Below, one piece after another: positions 32,245-41,753 of a stretch of 49,786 nucleotides of DNA. Position 1 is the stretch's first letter. The number at the start of each line of letters is the position of its first letter. Source of the DNA: Oscillospiraceae bacterium (GTDB taxonomy: Bacteria; Bacillota; Clostridia; Oscillospirales; CAG-382); NCBI GenBank assembly GCA_015064895.1, contig SVRI01000010.1, positions 1 through 49,786 on the forward strand, in the 5' to 3' direction. Under the pieces are notes generated by a model that saw only the letters and a list, made by a program, of their open reading frames with translations, had not been told where the DNA came from and made no database searches. The translations under genes and the position numbers were made by a program.

Positions 32245-33519
32245 ATGAACAAAATTCTTAAATATGTTGTGCCGGCACTGTTTCTTGCCATGATTCTCTT
32301 TGTATCGGTAAGTTATATAATTGTTGAAGACAATAAGACTTTCCCCAAGGAAAACAGAGCAGCTCAGCAGTTTCCCGAAGTTTCAAAAGAATCGGTTTTC
32401 TCGGGAGAGTTTACATCCGGCATGATAAAATACATGAATGACCAGTTTCCCTTCAGAAATACTTTTATGAAGATAGGAAATAAGTTCAATGATGTTATGC
32501 ATCTTGATGTTTCAACAGGCGACGGCATAAAAATCGAAAAGCCGGCTGTAAATGCGGGCGGCGGTGCAGGTGAAAGACTTGCTCCGAGCGATATCGAGTT
32601 TAAGTCCAAGGAAGTAATTGAAAATAATCCCGGCGGAACAACACTTGTAATAGATAAGGGTATGGCGATGGAATATTACAGCTTTGAGCCCTCTTATCTG
32701 TCAGCCTATGCAAAATCGCTTAATAGGTATGCAGACGAGCTTCCCGATGTGAATGTGTATTCCATGCTTGTCCCGACGTCTGCTGAGTTTTATCTTCCCG
32801 AAAAATTCAGAAACGATGACTGCTCTCAGAAGAAGGCAATAGATGCCGTATATGCAGAAACAAATAGTAAAGTAAAGAGAGTAGATGTATATTCGGGACT
32901 CCAAAAGCAGACAGCGAATAAGGATAATTACATTTATTTCAGAACCGACCACCATTGGACTGCAAAGGGTGCCTATGAAGGATATGCCGCCTTCTGCAAA
33001 AAAGCCGGATTTACCGCCGTACCTCTCAAGGACATGGAAAAGGCATATGTTGATGACTTTTACGGTACATTTACAAGCATTACTGAAAACACCGATATAA
33101 CCGAGAATCCCGATTATATTGAGTATTATCTCCAGCCCGAAACAAAGGATGTGACGGCATTTACAGACTTGGATATGGCAACGTCATATGACACTGATTT
33201 GTTTGTAACATGGAATCTTGGTGATGTACAAAACAAATATCTTGTATTCTTGGGCGGCGACCATCCTCTTACACGTATTGTCACAAACCGGGATACCGAC
33301 AGAACCCTTGTTGTCATCAAGGATTCCTTCGGCAATGCACTGACACCATTCCTTGTAAATCACTATAAGACAATCTATGTAATTGACCCGAGAACGGCAC
33401 ACGGTGATATCAGAGATTTCTGCAAAGAGCATAATGTCGATGACCTTCTTATTGAAAGCTATACATTCTCGCTTTCAACAGACGGTGCAAGACAACTGCT
33501 TGATACTATGATGCCCTAA
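32245..33519 (+). CDS. DHHW-family exported protein (AlgX-like, putative O-acetyl transfer)
   Basis: A 424-residue protein with an N-terminal membrane anchor (about 7-27) and an extracellular SGNH/AlgX-like domain. The DHHW motif is at residues 235-238 in FRTDHHWTAKGAYEGY, and the nucleophile-like serine is S361 in VIKDSFGNA; together they resemble the D-H pair and serine of AlgJ/AlgX proteins. It would receive the acetyl group exported by the MBOAT neighbour and place it on a secreted or cell-wall polysaccharide. AGGGGCA upstream suits the ATG. No glycosyltransferases adjoin the pair, so the acceptor is unknown. Confidence 0.88.
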   Translation: MNKILKYVVPALFLAMILFVSVSYIIVEDNKTFPKENRAAQQFPEVSKESVFSGEFTSGMIKYMNDQFPFRNTFMKIGNKFNDVMHLDVSTGDGIKIEKPAVNAGGGAGERLAPSDIEFKSKEVIENNPGGTTLVIDKGMAMEYYSFEPSYLSAYAKSLNRYADELPDVNVYSMLVPTSAEFYLPEKFRNDDCSQKKAIDAVYAETNSKVKRVDVYSGLQKQTANKDNYIYFRTDHHWTAKGAYEGYAAFCKKAGFTAVPLKDMEKAYVDDFYGTFTSITENTDITENPDYIEYYLQPETKDVTAFTDLDMATSYDTDLFVTWNLGDVQNKYLVFLGGDHPLTRIVTNRDTDRTLVVIKDSFGNALTPFLVNHYKTIYVIDPRTAHGDIRDFCKEHNVDDLLIESYTFSLSTDGARQLLDTMMP

Positions 33520-33525
33520 AATATA

Positions 33526-34185
33526 TTACGGAGCGGACTTATGTCTGCTCCTTTTTGTTGTACAAAGATAAAAAAGAGACACACATGCATAGACAGAAAG
33601 CATAATCACAGAAATGTTGAAACGGGAAAAACATATTAAAAAGAAACATGCAAAAAGAACAGCTGCCGATGAAAGCATGTTGCAAAAACGAGCGGCATAA
33701 AAGGCACGATCTATCTCGAGATTGTCGTACAGAATAAGCCGAACAGCCTTGCCGCCGTCAAAACAGGGCAGGGGAATGAGATTTAGAATACCGAGAAACA
33801 GGTTGCAGATAATGAAAAACAGCAGATTGGGCGATGGTGTTTTGCGTAGAATGATAATTGCAAAAAGTGCCGATAGAATATTTGCAACGCTTCCTGCAAG
33901 CGTTATAATCAGCTCTTTTTTATACGAAATGCGGCTTGTGTCGGCACAAATGTCAATTCCGAAGGGGTAAATAGTAATCTTTTCTGTTTTTGCATTGAAA
34001 CGGTACAGAAAAAACAAATGGGACAGCTCATGAATAACAATGGCAGATGCAAACATCAATGAGGAAACAAGCCCTTGACTTGACACAAAGAGAATTGACG
34101 AAACGAGCGAAAAAATGCTGATGTATACTTTTTCTGAAATCTTTATCATACCTGTACTTTTGATTGGTGATGCTTTTTCACTCAT
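33526..34185 (-). CDS. M50/site-2 protease-like membrane metalloprotease (SpoIVFB-like)
   Basis: A 219-residue polytopic membrane protein. The zinc motif is HELSH at residues 52-56 within a membrane helix, and the second motif, LPCFDGG with D143, replaces the usual NPxDG. Such proteins cut substrates inside or near the membrane; SpoIVFB activates pro-sigma-K in bacilli. Short length and the absence of PDZ or CBS domains fit SpoIVFB-like proteins. The start is at 34185 because it overlaps the end of the upstream small gene by 8 bases (ATGAGTGA), suggesting coupled translation; a longer in-frame upstream start would run antisense-free but lacks a ribosome binding site. Confidence 0.78.
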   Translation of the reverse strand: MSEKASPIKSTGMIKISEKVYISIFSLVSSILFVSSQGLVSSLMFASAIVIHELSHLFFLYRFNAKTEKITIYPFGIDICADTSRISYKKELIITLAGSVANILSALFAIIILRKTPSPNLLFFIICNLFLGILNLIPLPCFDGGKAVRLILYDNLEIDRAFYAARFCNMLSSAAVLFACFFLICFSRFNISVIMLSVYACVSLFYLCTTKRSRHKSAP

Positions 34186-34360
34186 GGAATATATCCCCGT
34201 AAATATTATTGCAAAAGTCGGAGAGTGTTTCGTTGTAAACGGATTTTCCGAAAGTACCTGCCTCAACGGCTCTGTTTGACACCTTCGATTTTATGATTAA
34301 AAGTGCCGCCAGTAAAAGAGCACATAAAAAGCATTGAAAAATAACGGTGTGGTATTTCAT
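34178..34360 (-). CDS. Small membrane protein coupled to the M50 protease gene
   Basis: A 60-residue protein with one membrane helix (about residues 5-23) and a short extracytoplasmic tail (KSKVSNRAVEAGTFGKSVYNETL). The ATG at 34360 has AAGGAG at 7 bases; an ATG 6 bases earlier lies too near that site. It overlaps the protease start, so the two are likely translated together. In bacilli the small regulator SpoIVFA precedes SpoIVFB, but this protein is far shorter and no homology can be claimed. Confidence 0.65.
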   Translation of the reverse strand: MKYHTVIFQCFLCALLLAALLIIKSKVSNRAVEAGTFGKSVYNETLSDFCNNIYGDIFHE

Positions 34361-34386
34361 AAACATACTCCTTCCTATAAATACTA

Positions 34387-34415
34387 TTGTAAATCATAAA
34401 AAAATATGATAAAAT
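34387..34415 (+). promoter_or_regulatory. Promoter of uvrB
   Basis: TTGTAA at 34387-34392, 17-base spacer, TAAAAT at 34410-34415, 33 bases before the GTG start. Confidence 0.6.
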
Positions 34416-34448
34416 AACTTTATAACAAATGAAAGGCGGTGAGAATAA

Positions 34449-36416
34449 GTGGATTATTTCAAGTTGGTATCAGATTTTGAGCCAATGGGCGACCAGCCTG
34501 AGGCCATTGACGCTTTGGCAGACGGTATAAATCAAGGACTAAAGGAGCAGGTGCTTGTCGGCGTTACCGGCTCGGGTAAAACCTTTACCATGGCAAATAT
34601 TATTGCAAAGGCAAATAAACCTACACTTGTTCTTGCCCATAATAAGACGCTTGCTGCTCAGCTTTGCTCGGAATTCAAGGAGTTTTTCCCCGAAAACGCA
34701 GTAGAGTTTTTTGTATCCTATTACGACTATTACCAACCCGAAGCATATATTCCCGGTAAGGATACCTATATCGAAAAGGACAGCTCAATCAACGATGACA
34801 TAGATAAAATGCGACACAGTGCCACAAGTGCACTTTTTGAAAGACGTGACGTAATAATTGTGGCATCCGTTTCGTGCATATACACCCTCGGTGACCCTGT
34901 TGAATATAAGAATATGACGGTATCGGCAACGAGGGGGCTTGAAATAAGCCGAAATCAGTTCATTGCGGATTTGGTAAAAATCCAGTATGAACGAAATGAT
35001 ATGAGTCTTGAACGTAATAAATTCAGAGTAAGAGGGGATACGGTCGAGGTGTACCCTTCGGCATCAGAAAAGAATGCCATAAGGGTTGAGTTTTTCGGCG
35101 ATGAAATTGATGAGGTTTCGGAAATAGATGTGGTTACAGGTGAGGTTCTTCACAGACTCAACCGTGCCGTAATCACGCCTGCAACCCATTATGTAACAAG
35201 TGATGATAAAAGACAAAAGGCGATAAATGATATCCTGGAGGAAATGTCGCAGAGAGTTGATTATTTCAAGAGTGAGAATAAGTTTATCGAGGCACAGCGA
35301 ATAGAGGAAAGAACAAAGTACGATATGGAAATGCTGTCTGAGCTTGGCTACTGCTCGGGCGTTGAAAACTACTCACGGGTATTATCAGGCAGACCCGAAG
35401 GAAGCACGCCATATACACTTCTTGACTATTTCCCCAAGGATTTCCTGCTTCTTGTCGATGAGTCCCACGTAACGCTTCCACAGGTAAGGGCCATGAGCGG
35501 CGGCGACTTTGCAAGAAAAAAGAACCTTATTGACTACGGCTTCAGACTTCCCTCGGCATATGATAACAGACCGCTTAGGTTTGAGGAATTTCAGGAAAGA
35601 TTAAATCAGGTAATATATGTTTCTGCAACCCCGTCGGAATACGAAAAGAACAGAGCGGAACGTATTGCCGAGCAGATAATAAGACCCACCGGTCTTCTTG
35701 ATCCGGATATTGAGGTAAGACCCGTAAAGGGACAGATTGATGATCTTATAGGCGAAATCAGACAGAGAGTTGAAAAGAAGGAAAGAGTGCTTGTTACAAC
35801 CCTCACAAAAACAATGGCAGAGGACCTGACGGAATATCTCAGCTCCCACGATATAAAGTGCAGATATATGCACTTTGGCATTGATACCATTGAGAGAATG
35901 CAACTTCTTCGAGACCTGAGACTGGGTGTATTTGACGTGCTTATCGGCATCAATCTTTTAAGAGAAGGTCTTGATCTTCCCGAAGTGTCGCTTGTTGCAA
36001 TACTTGATGCAGATAAGGAAGGGTTCCTCAGAAGCGAAACTTCTCTTATCCAGACAGTTGGCCGTGCGGCAAGAAACGCCGAAGGTAAGGTTATAATGTA
36101 TGCCGACACAATAACAGGCTCAATGCAAAGAGCCATTGACGAAACAAAACGACGCCGTAAAAAGCAGGATGACTATAACAAGGCAAACGGCATTGTTCCC
36201 GTGACAATCAAAAAAGAAATCAGAGACGTTCTTGATATTGCCATCAAGGAAGACAAAACTAAAGACGGCAAGCCTAAGAAGATGTCAAAGAAGGAGCTTG
36301 AAACAACGGTTGAACGCTTAACAGCTCAGATGAAGAATGCAGCAAAACGTCTTGACTTCGAACTTGCGGCAGCCCTTCGTGATAAAATCATTGCTCTTAA
36401 AGGCGGCAAACAGTAA
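34449..36416 (+). CDS. uvrB: UvrABC excision nuclease subunit B
   Basis: DNA-damage recognition helicase-like subunit of nucleotide excision repair; 655 residues, full length. Walker A is GVTGSGKT (38-45). The Y-rich beta-hairpin [22 protein letters not shown] (about 91-112) that opens the duplex, the DESH Walker B box and the helicase motif VGRAARN are present. The C-terminal UVR motif (about 620-655) that contacts UvrC is intact. The start is GTG after GGCGGTGAG. It acts with UvrA and UvrC, both outside this window. Confidence 0.97.
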   Translation: MDYFKLVSDFEPMGDQPEAIDALADGINQGLKEQVLVGVTGSGKTFTMANIIAKANKPTLVLAHNKTLAAQLCSEFKEFFPENAVEFFVSYYDYYQPEAYIPGKDTYIEKDSSINDDIDKMRHSATSALFERRDVIIVASVSCIYTLGDPVEYKNMTVSATRGLEISRNQFIADLVKIQYERNDMSLERNKFRVRGDTVEVYPSASEKNAIRVEFFGDEIDEVSEIDVVTGEVLHRLNRAVITPATHYVTSDDKRQKAINDILEEMSQRVDYFKSENKFIEAQRIEERTKYDMEMLSELGYCSGVENYSRVLSGRPEGSTPYTLLDYFPKDFLLLVDESHVTLPQVRAMSGGDFARKKNLIDYGFRLPSAYDNRPLRFEEFQERLNQVIYVSATPSEYEKNRAERIAEQIIRPTGLLDPDIEVRPVKGQIDDLIGEIRQRVEKKERVLVTTLTKTMAEDLTEYLSSHDIKCRYMHFGIDTIERMQLLRDLRLGVFDVLIGINLLREGLDLPEVSLVAILDADKEGFLRSETSLIQTVGRAARNAEGKVIMYADTITGSMQRAIDETKRRRKKQDDYNKANGIVPVTIKKEIRDVLDIAIKEDKTKDGKPKKMSKKELETTVERLTAQMKNAAKRLDFELAAALRDKIIALKGGKQ

Positions 36417-36433
36417 AATTTGCTTGTTGGCAC

Positions 36434-36462
36434 TTGAAAGAGCGTTGCATTTATGGTACAAT
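36434..36462 (+). promoter_or_regulatory. Promoter of ybaB
   Basis: TTGAAA at 36434-36439, 17-base spacer, TACAAT at 36457-36462, 45 bases before the ATG. Confidence 0.75.
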
Positions 36463-36507
36463 AAGTCAGTTAAATATATTTTCGTATAAAAAGAGAGGTA
36501 ATTAATT

Positions 36508-36855
36508 ATGAAAGCAAGACTTCCCAAGGGTATGGGCGGCGGTCCCCAGAATATGCAGTCCATGATCAAGCAGGCACAGAAAATGCAGGAAGACATGGAA
36601 AGAGTGCAGGCAGAGCTTGAAGAAGAAGTAACAGAAGTTACAGCAGGCGGCGGTGCCGTAAAGGTTGAAATTAAGGGTAACAGAGAAATTCTCTCCATCG
36701 AGCTTGACGAGGACGTAGTTGATCCCGATGATATCGAAACATTGCAGGACCTTATTGTTGCGGCAGTTAACGAAGCTATCAAAACCGTTGACGAAAAGAG
36801 CAATGCGGCAATGAGCAAGGTTACAGGCAATCTCAGTATGCCCGGACTTTTCTAA
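36508..36855 (+). CDS. YbaB/EbfC-family nucleoid-associated protein
   Basis: A 115-residue DNA-binding protein that forms dimers and coats the nucleoid. An N-terminal Gly/Met-rich segment (LPKGMGGGPQNMQ) is followed by a long helix (QAQKMQEDMERVQAELEEE) and the family core GGGAVKVEIKGNREILSIELD. Family members usually sit between dnaX and recR; here it lies between uvrB and thyX with its own promoter. AGAGAGG precedes the start. Confidence 0.93.
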   Translation: MKARLPKGMGGGPQNMQSMIKQAQKMQEDMERVQAELEEEVTEVTAGGGAVKVEIKGNREILSIELDEDVVDPDDIETLQDLIVAAVNEAIKTVDEKSNAAMSKVTGNLSMPGLF

Positions 36856-36881
36856 GTAATAAGTGAAAGGGAAGAGGTAAA

Positions 36882-37640
36882 ATGAAAGTAGAACTTCTTG
36901 AACACACACCCGAACCCGAGAGAGTTATAGCTGCCGCAGCAAAGCTTTGCTACTCCGAGGTCGGCGTTGACGATATACTTCAAAAAATGACTCCCGAAAA
37001 GTGCGAGAGCTTTATAAATATGCTTATGTCCCTCGGACATGAAAGCCCCGTTGAGCACGTATGCTTTACATTTGCAATTGAGGGTGTTTCACGCTCGCTT
37101 CTTGCACAGCTTACTCGTCACAGAATTGCTTCTTACAGCGTTCAGAGCCAGAGATATGTGGGAAAAGAAAACTTTGACTACATAATTCCTCCGGAAATCG
37201 AGGCTGTTCCCGAAGCAAAGGAGCTTTTCATCAAGGCTATGGAAAGCGACAGAGAAACGTATAAAAAGCTTAACGAAATCCTTTCGGCAAAGCATAAGGA
37301 AACAATGCTCAGTGAAGGACTTGACGAAAAGACAGCAGAGAAGAATTCAAAGAAAAAGGCTCAGGAAGACGCAAGATATGTCCTTTCCAATGCCTGCGAC
37401 ACAAAGATTGTAATGACAATGAATGTTCGCTCGCTATATAATTTCTTTGCACTCAGAACCTGCACAAGAGCTCAGTGGGAAATCAGAGAGCTTGCAACAG
37501 AGATGTTAAGACTCGTCAAGGGCGTATCTCCTATTCTTTTTGCAAATTCAGGACCTTCCTGCGTAAAGGGCGGCTGTAAAGAGGGCGCAATGACCTGCGG
37601 CAGGGCAAAAGAAATGCGTGAATTTTTCAAAAATATGTAA
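36882..37640 (+). CDS. thyX: Flavin-dependent thymidylate synthase
   Basis: Makes dTMP from dUMP with FAD, NADPH and methylene-THF; 252 residues. The ThyX motif [14 protein letters not shown] starts at R79 (RHR at 79-81), and the FAD/dUMP residues in [25 protein letters not shown] are present. AAGAGG precedes the ATG. tmk follows after 12 bases, a fitting partner that phosphorylates the product. Confidence 0.97.
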   Translation: MKVELLEHTPEPERVIAAAAKLCYSEVGVDDILQKMTPEKCESFINMLMSLGHESPVEHVCFTFAIEGVSRSLLAQLTRHRIASYSVQSQRYVGKENFDYIIPPEIEAVPEAKELFIKAMESDRETYKKLNEILSAKHKETMLSEGLDEKTAEKNSKKKAQEDARYVLSNACDTKIVMTMNVRSLYNFFALRTCTRAQWEIRELATEMLRLVKGVSPILFANSGPSCVKGGCKEGAMTCGRAKEMREFFKNM

Positions 37641-37652
37641 GGAAAAACAAAA

Positions 37653-38324
37653 ATGGGATTTTTAATAACGGTTGAGGCACCCGATGCATCGGGTAAGGCA
37701 ACCCAGACAAAAATGCTCCTCGAAAGACTCACAAAAGAGGGATATAAAACCTATAAATTTGCATTCCCCAACTACGGAAGCGATGCATGCAGACCCGTCG
37801 AGATGTATCTTGACGGCGTGCTTGGTAACAAGCCCGAGGATACGAATGCATATTCCGCATCGGTTCTTTTTGCGGTAGACAGATTTTTCTCCTACAGAAC
37901 AGAGTGGAAAAAGCTTCTCGATGAAGAAAATACGGTAATCGTGCTTGACAGATACACCACAAGCAATGCGGTGCATCAGATTGTAAAGCTCGATGAATCG
38001 GAATGGGATACATTCCTTTCGTGGCTGTATGATTTCGAGTTCAAAAAGATGGCACTTCCCGTACCGGATATAACAATAGCACTTGATGTACCGCCTGAGG
38101 TTTCAAAGGTTCTTATGGATAAACGTGCAAAGGAAGACGAAAACCATAAGACGGATATCCACGAGGCTGATACGGAGTATCTCAAAAAATGCTATGAAGC
38201 AAGCAAATATGCAAGCGAAAAGTGGAACTGGCAGAGAATAAGCTGTACAAAAGGCGGCGAAATGCTCAGCCGTTCCGAAATACACGAGAAAATATATAAC
38301 GCAGTAAAGAAAAAACTAGGTTAG
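37653..38324 (+). CDS. tmk: Thymidylate kinase
   Basis: Phosphorylates dTMP to dTDP; 223 residues. The P-loop is APDASGKATQ at residues 9-18, a variant of GxDGxGKST with alanines at two places, as in a subset of eukaryote-like TMP kinases. The DRYTTSNAVHQ motif near residue 93 binds the substrate, and the lid region is KRAKEDENHKTDIHEAD. It forms a dTTP-synthesis pair with thyX. AAGGAAAA precedes the ATG. Confidence 0.9.
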   Translation: MGFLITVEAPDASGKATQTKMLLERLTKEGYKTYKFAFPNYGSDACRPVEMYLDGVLGNKPEDTNAYSASVLFAVDRFFSYRTEWKKLLDEENTVIVLDRYTTSNAVHQIVKLDESEWDTFLSWLYDFEFKKMALPVPDITIALDVPPEVSKVLMDKRAKEDENHKTDIHEADTEYLKKCYEASKYASEKWNWQRISCTKGGEMLSRSEIHEKIYNAVKKKLG

Positions 38325-38468
38325 GCAATAAGTTTGACCGCTTTGATTTATGGCGGTCAAACGGAACTCCTATCGGGCAAAAGAGCGGGAATTAAAACCC
38401 AATCAAGACTCGGATGTGAGTTCTTTTTGCTTACTTTTTCTGCGAAAGAAAAAGTAAGAAAGGAAAGA
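38325..38468 (+). repeat. Leader module C3 upstream of the DJ-1 family gene
   Basis: It opens with the stem GTTTGACCGC/GCGGTCAAAC (38332-38362), then GAACTCCTATCGGGCAA, and closes with GAGTTCTTTTTG and hairpin CTTACTTTTTCT/AGAAAAAGTAAG (38430-38458), a perfect 12-bp stem. TTCTTT can pair with the Shine-Dalgarno AAAGGAA just after it. Confidence 0.75.
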
Positions 38469-38473
38469 TTTAA

Positions 38474-39022
38474 ATGGTACTTTTATTTTTGGCAGACGGT
38501 TTTGAAGAAATAGAAGCACTCACGCAGGTGGATTATCTTCGCCGTGCAGGTGTTGAAGTTGTAACCGTGGGTCTTAACGGCGAATATGCCACAGGCACAA
38601 GAAAAATAATTGTTAAGGCTGATACAACCCTTGATAAAATCGACTATACCGATGACGTTGAAATGGTAATTCTTCCCGGCGGACTTGGCGGCATGAATGC
38701 AATAAAGTCGAGCGAAAAGGCTTGTTCAATCGTGAAGAAGGCAGAAAAAGACGGCAAATATGTTACTGCCATCTGTGCTTCACCGACAATCTTTGCCCAC
38801 CTTGATATGGTAAATGGTAAGAAGTGTGTATGCTATCCCGGTATGGAGGATGAGCTTATAGAAGCAGGCGGTATTTATACAGATGCACCGGTTGTAACAG
38901 ACGGCAAAATGATTACCGCAAGAGCTGCAGGTGCTTCCGAAGAATTTTCCTTCGAGCTTATCCGTGTTCTTTGCGGCAAAGATAAAGCTGAAGAAGTAAG
39001 AAAGAGCATTTGTGCAAGATGA
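38474..39022 (+). CDS. DJ-1/PfpI (ThiJ) family protein
   Basis: A 182-residue cytoplasmic class I amidotransferase-like protein. The nucleophile is C101 in AICASPTIFA; the acidic partner is in DGFEEIEA near residues 8-15, and PGGLGG (about 74-79) closes the pocket. Members act as glyoxalase-like deglycases, proteases or redox sensors; the exact activity is not readable from sequence. The next gene starts 4 bases before its stop (ATGA). Confidence 0.9.
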   Translation: MVLLFLADGFEEIEALTQVDYLRRAGVEVVTVGLNGEYATGTRKIIVKADTTLDKIDYTDDVEMVILPGGLGGMNAIKSSEKACSIVKKAEKDGKYVTAICASPTIFAHLDMVNGKKCVCYPGMEDELIEAGGIYTDAPVVTDGKMITARAAGASEEFSFELIRVLCGKDKAEEVRKSICAR

Positions 39023-39597
39023 GTACAGAGCAAATCAGAAACGACAAAAAAGAAATCAGAAAAATAAATAAGCAAAAACGTGCCGAAATGGACAAAGGCA
39101 TAAAGTCAGAGCGTGACGGGAAGATTTGTGATTATATCATAAACTCCATGAGCTTTAAGTATGCCGACGTACTTCTTATGTTTTGTCCCACCGACGAAGA
39201 AATTGACATTATGCCTTTGTTCGATGCGGCAAAAAGAAACGGCAAACGTGTTGCTTTCCCTAAATGCTTCGGAAAGGGCATAATGAAGTTCTATTATGTA
39301 GACGACCGGACAATGCTGAAAGAGGGAAAGTACGGCATAAAGGCACCCGATGAAGGAGAAGAGTTTGATACTTCAGTTCATCCCCTTTGTATTGTTCCTT
39401 GCCTTGCAGCAACAAAGAAAGGTACAAGACTCGGCTACGGCGGAGGGTTTTACGACAGGTTTTTGCATAAGTTTGAGGGCATTTCCATGTGCGTTCAGTA
39501 CGATGAATTTGTAACCGACGATTTGCCTCAGGAAAAAAGATACGATAAAAAATTCGACGTGCTTGTAACAGAAAGCGGGGTGTGCGTGATTGGGTAA
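39019..39597 (+). CDS. 5-formyltetrahydrofolate cyclo-ligase
   Basis: Converts 5-formyl-THF to 5,10-methenyl-THF with ATP; 192 residues, the usual size. The C-terminal GYGGGFYDRFL signature and the phosphate-binding basic residues near the N-terminus (KKEIRKINKQKR) are present. The ATG at 39019 overlaps the previous stop by 4 bases; an upstream start at 39010 lies inside the preceding gene and lacks a ribosome binding site. It overlaps the CPBP gene by 8 bases. Confidence 0.93.
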   Translation: MSTEQIRNDKKEIRKINKQKRAEMDKGIKSERDGKICDYIINSMSFKYADVLLMFCPTDEEIDIMPLFDAAKRNGKRVAFPKCFGKGIMKFYYVDDRTMLKEGKYGIKAPDEGEEFDTSVHPLCIVPCLAATKKGTRLGYGGGFYDRFLHKFEGISMCVQYDEFVTDDLPQEKRYDKKFDVLVTESGVCVIG

Positions 39598-40843
39598 AAG
39601 GGGAAAATTTGAGAAGCTCGAGCGTAATGACGCATACTTCGAAATACACGGCGAAGAAACCGACGGTATAAATAAAACAAAAGAAAAGCCGTCCGCAAAG
39701 AAAAAACTATCGGGTATTTTTAATATAAATTCGGAAAAAGTGCCCGAAAAGATGAATCCGCCCAGCCGTTTTACCTATAAAAAGGAAAAACGTACTGTTG
39801 TCAAAGACGGCACAAAGTCAGAAACGGTTTTGCCTCCTCCCATGGCACCCCTTGTTCTTATGGCAAGCGTTACGGTTTTGGTGCTGATAGCAAATATTAT
39901 TATGTCGGGAAAAGGTTTTTCGGCATTGAATTATGAAAAGTCATCAACAATAAAAATGGTTGTTATGGCACTTGTATATCTTGTGCCGGCATGTATATAT
40001 GTCTTTTCATCCCGTGACAGAAGAAGATGGTATAATATCTGTGCATTTTCACCATCGGCACTGTCAATTGCGGCGGCAGGTCTCGGACTTGTCACATGCC
40101 TTACTCTGCTTCAGAAGTATTTTATAGTATACACCTTTTCATACAGCGATTTACAGGCAGTACCGCCGGGAAATACTGTTCTTGCCATACTTGCAGGTGC
40201 GGTAGTGCCCGCCATTTGCGAAGAAGTATTTGTAAGAGGCATACTTCAGTATGAAATTTCAAAATATGCAGGCGGAATAACGGGTATTTTGTCATGCTCG
40301 GTTGTTTTTGCTGTTTTGCATTTTGATTTGCAGTTTTTTACGGTATATCTTGCTGCAGGACTTGTACTTGGTGCACTTACTCATGTGACCCATTCTGTTT
40401 TTCCTGCCATGATTGTTCATTTTCTCAATAATACCATTTCGATTCTTCTTTCTAATAAACTGACGTATATAGCGCTTTGGAGAATAAGCGGAACACTTCT
40501 TATGATAATTCTTGCTTCCCTGTGCTTTGTTTTCCTTATACTTTTTCTCAGACGTGCAGAGCTTATGAGCAGAAAAAGAGCTGCTGCATATCTTGCCTCA
40601 AAGCCTAAGGATAAAGAATCAAAGGATGATATGGCAGAAGACGGTCGTAAGAATGTAGATGAAGGCGGTAAATCCAAGCAGAACGAACGAAAGAAAATTG
40701 TTTCAGAGCCTGACGATGCGAGATATTTTACATGTCCCAAAGGAAACACCCCCGAAAGATTTGGAAGAATTATGCTTTCGCCCTTTACGGTAGGAGTACT
40801 TCTTTTGTTTGTGATAGTTGTGGTTGTAAAATTAAATTCTTAA
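39590..40843 (+). CDS. CPBP-family intramembrane glutamic protease
   Basis: A 417-residue membrane protein with a basic, charged N-terminal tail (about 1-85), about eight hydrophobic segments and a charged tail followed by a final membrane helix (about 398-415). The CPBP (Abi) motifs are EEVFVR with E211, E212 and R216, and FAVLHF with H244. Related to the Rce1 prenyl-protease fold; bacterial members may process bacteriocins or signals. The start is TTG at 39590 overlapping the previous stop, with GCGGGGTG as a plausible ribosome binding site. Last gene of the DJ-1/cyclo-ligase group. Confidence 0.87.
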   Translation: MGKRGKFEKLERNDAYFEIHGEETDGINKTKEKPSAKKKLSGIFNINSEKVPEKMNPPSRFTYKKEKRTVVKDGTKSETVLPPPMAPLVLMASVTVLVLIANIIMSGKGFSALNYEKSSTIKMVVMALVYLVPACIYVFSSRDRRRWYNICAFSPSALSIAAAGLGLVTCLTLLQKYFIVYTFSYSDLQAVPPGNTVLAILAGAVVPAICEEVFVRGILQYEISKYAGGITGILSCSVVFAVLHFDLQFFTVYLAAGLVLGALTHVTHSVFPAMIVHFLNNTISILLSNKLTYIALWRISGTLLMIILASLCFVFLILFLRRAELMSRKRAAAYLASKPKDKESKDDMAEDGRKNVDEGGKSKQNERKKIVSEPDDARYFTCPKGNTPERFGRIMLSPFTVGVLLLFVIVVVVKLNS

Positions 40844-40849
40844 AAGATG

Positions 40850-40878
40850 TTGACAACGGCTTTGCTGTGTGCTATAAT
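40850..40878 (+). promoter_or_regulatory. Promoter of thiT
   Basis: TTGACA at 40850-40855, 17-base spacer, TATAAT at 40873-40878: a perfect consensus, 24 bases before the TPP riboswitch. Confidence 0.92.
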
Positions 40879-40901
40879 ACAGCCGAACCGCAAAATACAA
40901 T

Positions 40902-40995
40902 ATCAGGGGTGCTGTTGAAAAACGGCTGAGATGAAGCATTGGGCTTCGAACCCTTTAAACCTGTTCGGATAATACCGGCGTAGGGAGATTAGCTT
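40902..40995 (+). promoter_or_regulatory. TPP riboswitch (THI element)
   Basis: The conserved core is plain: AGGGGTGCT, GGCTGAGATGAAGC, AACCCTTTAAACCTG and the CGGATAATACCGGCGTAGGGA block. TPP binding normally represses downstream thiamin genes; the next gene is a thiamin transporter. Confidence 0.97.
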
Positions 40996-41010
40996 GAAAA
41001 TAAGCGTATG

Positions 41011-41042
41011 TACCGCACCGATATTGTGTGCGGTATTTTTTA
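41011..41042 (+). terminator. TPP riboswitch attenuator
   Basis: TACCGCAC pairs with GTGCGGTA followed by TTTTTTATTTT, just after the aptamer and just before the thiT ribosome binding site. Confidence 0.88.
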
Positions 41043-41060
41043 TTTTGGAGGTTTGTTTTT

Positions 41061-41714
41061 ATGACAAAAACGAAAAAGCTTGCCACGAGTGCTGTGCTTG
41101 TGGCTTTAGCAACAGCGCTTGCGTTGGTTTCCATGGTTATTCCGCTTCAATTGCCGTTTGGCGGAAGTGTTACTCTTGCAAGTATGCTTCCCATAGCAGT
41201 AATTGCATATATGTTTGGAATTAAATGGGGACTTGGTTCTGCGTTTGTTTTTTCTGTAATACAGATTTTGCTCGGTGGAAAAACCGTTGCGGCATTTTTT
41301 ATGCCCGGAGATAGTCAAATGGTATGGTTTAAGGCGGTTATCGTTTGCTTTATTGATTACATTTTGGCGTATACTGTAATTGGTTTTTCGGGTATATTTG
41401 CAAAAAAGATTAAAAGTGCCCCGGTTGCGTTATGTGCAGGCTCGGCTGTTGCCGTAACTTTGAGATATGTATGTCACATTATTTCAGGTGCCATATTCTT
41501 TGGCACCTGGGCAGAGGGCTTCTTTGCAGAGTGGGGACCGTTTGTCGGAACAGCATTTGGTAATTGGGTTATAAACAATATAAACGGAACAAGTCTGGCA
41601 TGGTTTTATTCGGTAGTATACAATGGATTGTATATGATTCCGGAAATAATTCTGACCAGCGTCGGTGGATTTATTGTTGCAAAGGTTTTGAAAAAATACA
41701 TAGTAGCTGAATAA
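41061..41714 (+). CDS. thiT: Thiamin ECF transporter S component ThiT
   Basis: A 217-residue integral membrane protein that binds thiamin and couples to the shared ECF module, which is not in the window. Six hydrophobic segments can be drawn. The conserved Trp/Gly-rich stretch RYVCHIISGAIFFGTWAE and the following loop match the ThiT binding site region. The start at 41061 follows GGAGGTT; an in-frame start at 41028 lies within the attenuator and is rejected. Control by the TPP riboswitch agrees with a thiamin role. Confidence 0.93.
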   Translation: MTKTKKLATSAVLVALATALALVSMVIPLQLPFGGSVTLASMLPIAVIAYMFGIKWGLGSAFVFSVIQILLGGKTVAAFFMPGDSQMVWFKAVIVCFIDYILAYTVIGFSGIFAKKIKSAPVALCAGSAVAVTLRYVCHIISGAIFFGTWAEGFFAEWGPFVGTAFGNWVINNINGTSLAWFYSVVYNGLYMIPEIILTSVGGFIVAKVLKKYIVAE

Positions 41715-41719
41715 AGTTA

Positions 41720-41753
41720 AACCGGAGGTATACATACGCACCTCCGGTTTTTT
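41720..41753 (+). terminator. Terminator after thiT
   Basis: AACCGGAGGT pairs with ACCTCCGGTT; tail TTTT. Confidence 0.93.

Noticed and set aside
41028..41060. Upstream start of thiT
   Set aside because: It lies inside the TPP riboswitch attenuator; GGAGG lies before 41061.
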